NCBI GenBank assembly: GCA_946406095.1
Contig: CAMJJO010000106.1
Span: forward strand, 1 to 6,151
Direction: 5' to 3'
Source of the DNA: an uncultured Bacteroidales bacterium
Lineage (GTDB): Bacteria; Bacteroidota; Bacteroidia; Bacteroidales; UBA932
Length of the DNA stretch: 6,151 nt
Shown here: positions 5,001 to 6,151 of the stretch, in pieces
Layout: every line of letters starts with the position of its first letter
How positions within the stretch are numbered: position 1 is the first letter of the stretch
Program-made: the position numbers and the translations under genes
The notes under the pieces: generated by a model
The model's database searches: none
What the model was told of the DNA's origin: nothing
What the model saw: only the letters and a program-made list of their open reading frames with translations

Positions 5001-6035
5001 ATGACTATGGCAGATACAAAACTGATATATTTTGCGGGCGGATGCTTCTGGGGCACCGAGCACTTCTTTTCTGGAGTGGACGGCGTGGTTTCGGCCGTGA
5101 GCGGTTATGCCCAGGGTTCGCCTTCGTTCGAAGGTAGGCCTTCCTATGAGCAGGTCTACACCGACACCACCGGCTTCGCGGAGACCGTCCGCGTGTGCTA
5201 TTGGCCCGAGCGCATCTCCCTCGAGACACTGGCAGATTTGTTTTTCAGTATCATCGATCCCTTAAGCCTGAACCGGCAGGGGCACGACGAGGGCACCCGC
5301 TATCGCACCGGAATCTATTACTCCGATCCGGAGGATCTGCCTGTGCTTCAAGGAGTTTACTCTGCCGTTGAGGCTCGTATCGGCCAGCCGCTGGTGGTTG
5401 AATTGGAACCGCTTCGGAATTTCTTCGAGGCCGAGGAGCGGCATCAGTTGTATTTGGACAAGAATCCGGACGGCTATTGCCATCTGCCTGCGCGAGTGTT
5501 TAAGTATCTGCGTCTGTATCAGGATGTTGCAGCTCTCCTTGGGGATGAGCCGGATCCCGTTGCCCGTATGGCCGAGACCGCTGCGCTCATCTACGAAAGG
5601 ATGAAGTTCTTCTGGGTGGGATTCTATGTAGTCCGGGATGCCTTAGGCAATGGTTCCGGACTTGGTCGTGAATTGGTGCTGGGGCCTTTCCAGGGGCCGC
5701 CTGCTTGCCTTCGCATCGCTTATGGCCGCGGGGTTTGTGGCACCGCCTGGAAGGAGGCGCGTACCGTGGTCGTTCCCGATGTCGAAGCCTTCCCCGGGCA
5801 CATCGCCTGCAGTTCCCTCTCCCGCTCCGAGATCGTGGTGCCTGTCTTTGCCAGCACGGTAGAGACTTGCGGGCGGGCAATGCCCGTACAATCGGCCCCT
5901 TGTGGGTCATTGACGGGCCCTTTGCCCGCCGCGGATGGCCATGTGGGTGCCGTGCTGGACATCGACAGTACCTCCCTCGCCACATTCGACTCCACCGACG
6001 CCCTCTGGCTCGAAAAAATCTGCCGGCTGATTTGA
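5001..6035 (+). CDS. msrA: MsrA fused to a GAF-type free-methionine-R-sulfoxide reductase
   Basis: A 344-residue two-domain repair enzyme. Residues about 7-165 are MsrA, which reduces methionine-S-sulfoxide: the active-site motif GGCFWGTEHFF has the catalytic Cys15; further marks are YEQVYTDTTGFAETV (49-63), DPLSLNRQGHDEGTRYRTGIYY (86-107) and the late NPDGYCHL with Cys160 as a possible resolving Cys. Residues about 172-344 are a GAF domain of the fRMsr (YebR) type, which reduces free methionine-R-sulfoxide: ALIYERMKFFWVGFY, LVLGPFQGPPACLRIAYGRGVCGTAW, PDVEAFPGHIACSSLSRSEIVVPVF, GAVLDIDS. The three family cysteines are present at 236, 246 and 270. Together the domains would handle both diastereomers of free methionine sulfoxide. 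Two oddities in the GAF half: extra residues ALGNGSGLGR near 214-223, and an insertion of about 27 residues (285-312) encoded by a palindrome. It begins 6 nt after miaA, without a clear Shine-Dalgarno; ATG at 5007 is an alternative start. Confidence 0.92.
   Translation: MTMADTKLIYFAGGCFWGTEHFFSGVDGVVSAVSGYAQGSPSFEGRPSYEQVYTDTTGFAETVRVCYWPERISLETLADLFFSIIDPLSLNRQGHDEGTRYRTGIYYSDPEDLPVLQGVYSAVEARIGQPLVVELEPLRNFFEAEERHQLYLDKNPDGYCHLPARVFKYLRLYQDVAALLGDEPDPVARMAETAALIYERMKFFWVGFYVVRDALGNGSGLGRELVLGPFQGPPACLRIAYGRGVCGTAWKEARTVVVPDVEAFPGHIACSSLSRSEIVVPVFASTVETCGRAMPVQSAPCGSLTGPLPAADGHVGAVLDIDSTSLATFDSTDALWLEKICRLI
5853..5938. repeat. In-frame palindromic insertion in the GAF domain of the msrA fusion
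   Basis: GGCGGGCAA (5872-5880) pairs with TTGCCCGCC (5922-5930). After a short internal loop GCCCGT (5882-5887) pairs with ACGGGC (5913-5918), then CAAT (5889-5892) with ATTG (5909-5912) past a bulged A. That gives 19 base pairs around a 16-nt loop. The DNA is translated in frame as about 27 extra residues rich in Pro, Gly, Ala and Cys between VVPVFA and DGHVGAVLDIDS, which are normally almost adjacent in this family. Exact limits are uncertain by some bases. CTTTGCCAGC (5846-5855) and CTTTGCCCGC (5920-5929) are a near-direct repeat, but the second lies inside the palindrome, so it is weak evidence for a target duplication. Confidence 0.72.
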
Positions 6036-6151
6036 TTTTTCCCCAAACAGTCCTTTAAATCCCTACTTATACACTGTTCCTGTATAGAAAAATAGTCAAA
6101 ACCTCTACAGGTGCGCCCATTTTTGCCCTACCCGTCGAGGAAAACCCGCAA
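6036..6151. other. Non-coding tail after the msrA fusion with weak dyads
   Basis: No gene start, promoter box or tRNA is recognised in these 116 nt. Two weak dyads are present: TATACA (6068-6073) with TGTATA (6081-6086), followed by GAAAAATAG, and CCTCTACAGGT (6102-6112) with ACCCGTCGAGG (6130-6140), matching at 9 of 11 positions around an 17-nt loop. The first might act as a poor terminator. The second, GC-rich, could be an intergenic palindromic repeat. Confidence 0.35.

Overview
The window comes from a member of the Bacteroidota, probably the order Bacteroidales. The evidence is: promoter -7 boxes of the form TAnnTTTG ahead of the tRNA, smpB and miaA; almost no Shine-Dalgarno sequences; an MKK-type lipoprotein with an LLSC lipobox; several predicted outer-membrane proteins; and Bacteroidales-like SmpB and MiaA sequences. 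GC content looks close to 50%. The species cannot be told from the sequence.

Layout. Positions 1-672 (+) hold the 3' part of a SpoU/TrmH-family RNA 2'-O-methyltransferase whose 5' end lies outside the window. It is followed by a 70-nt gap carrying two near-identical dyads and then a secreted beta-barrel-like protein (743-1477, +). A tRNA-Ala(GGC) follows (1509-1581, +). It faces smpB (1617-2066, -) across a shared bidirectional terminator. Upstream of smpB on the minus strand is a tight three-gene cluster (4009 down to 2094) encoding exported proteins of unknown function: an envelope protein with a PGLGQ membrane segment, a beta-barrel-like protein and a lipoprotein. A divergent 85-bp intergenic region separates this cluster from a plus-strand pair: miaA (4095-4994), then an MsrA fused to a GAF-type free-methionine-R-sulfoxide reductase (5001-6035). 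The last 116 nt hold no gene I can support.

Working together: the TrmH-like enzyme, tRNA-Ala, SmpB and MiaA belong to RNA modification and translation quality control. The MsrA-fRMsr fusion would repair both diastereomers of oxidised methionine. The exported cluster appears to be a lineage-specific envelope module.

Most notable: two housekeeping genes (miaA and the msrA fusion), and perhaps the TrmH-like gene, contain GC-rich palindromic DNA read in frame as protein. In the msrA fusion it is an apparently clean insertion of about 27 codons in the GAF domain. In miaA a segment carrying a 20-bp inverted repeat stands where the family has its helical tRNA-recognition region. In the TrmH-like gene the first 60 or so nt of the window form a nested palindrome just before the conserved sequence begins. 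This resembles the in-frame palindromic elements of Rickettsia (RPE), but the three palindromes here do not share an obvious sequence.
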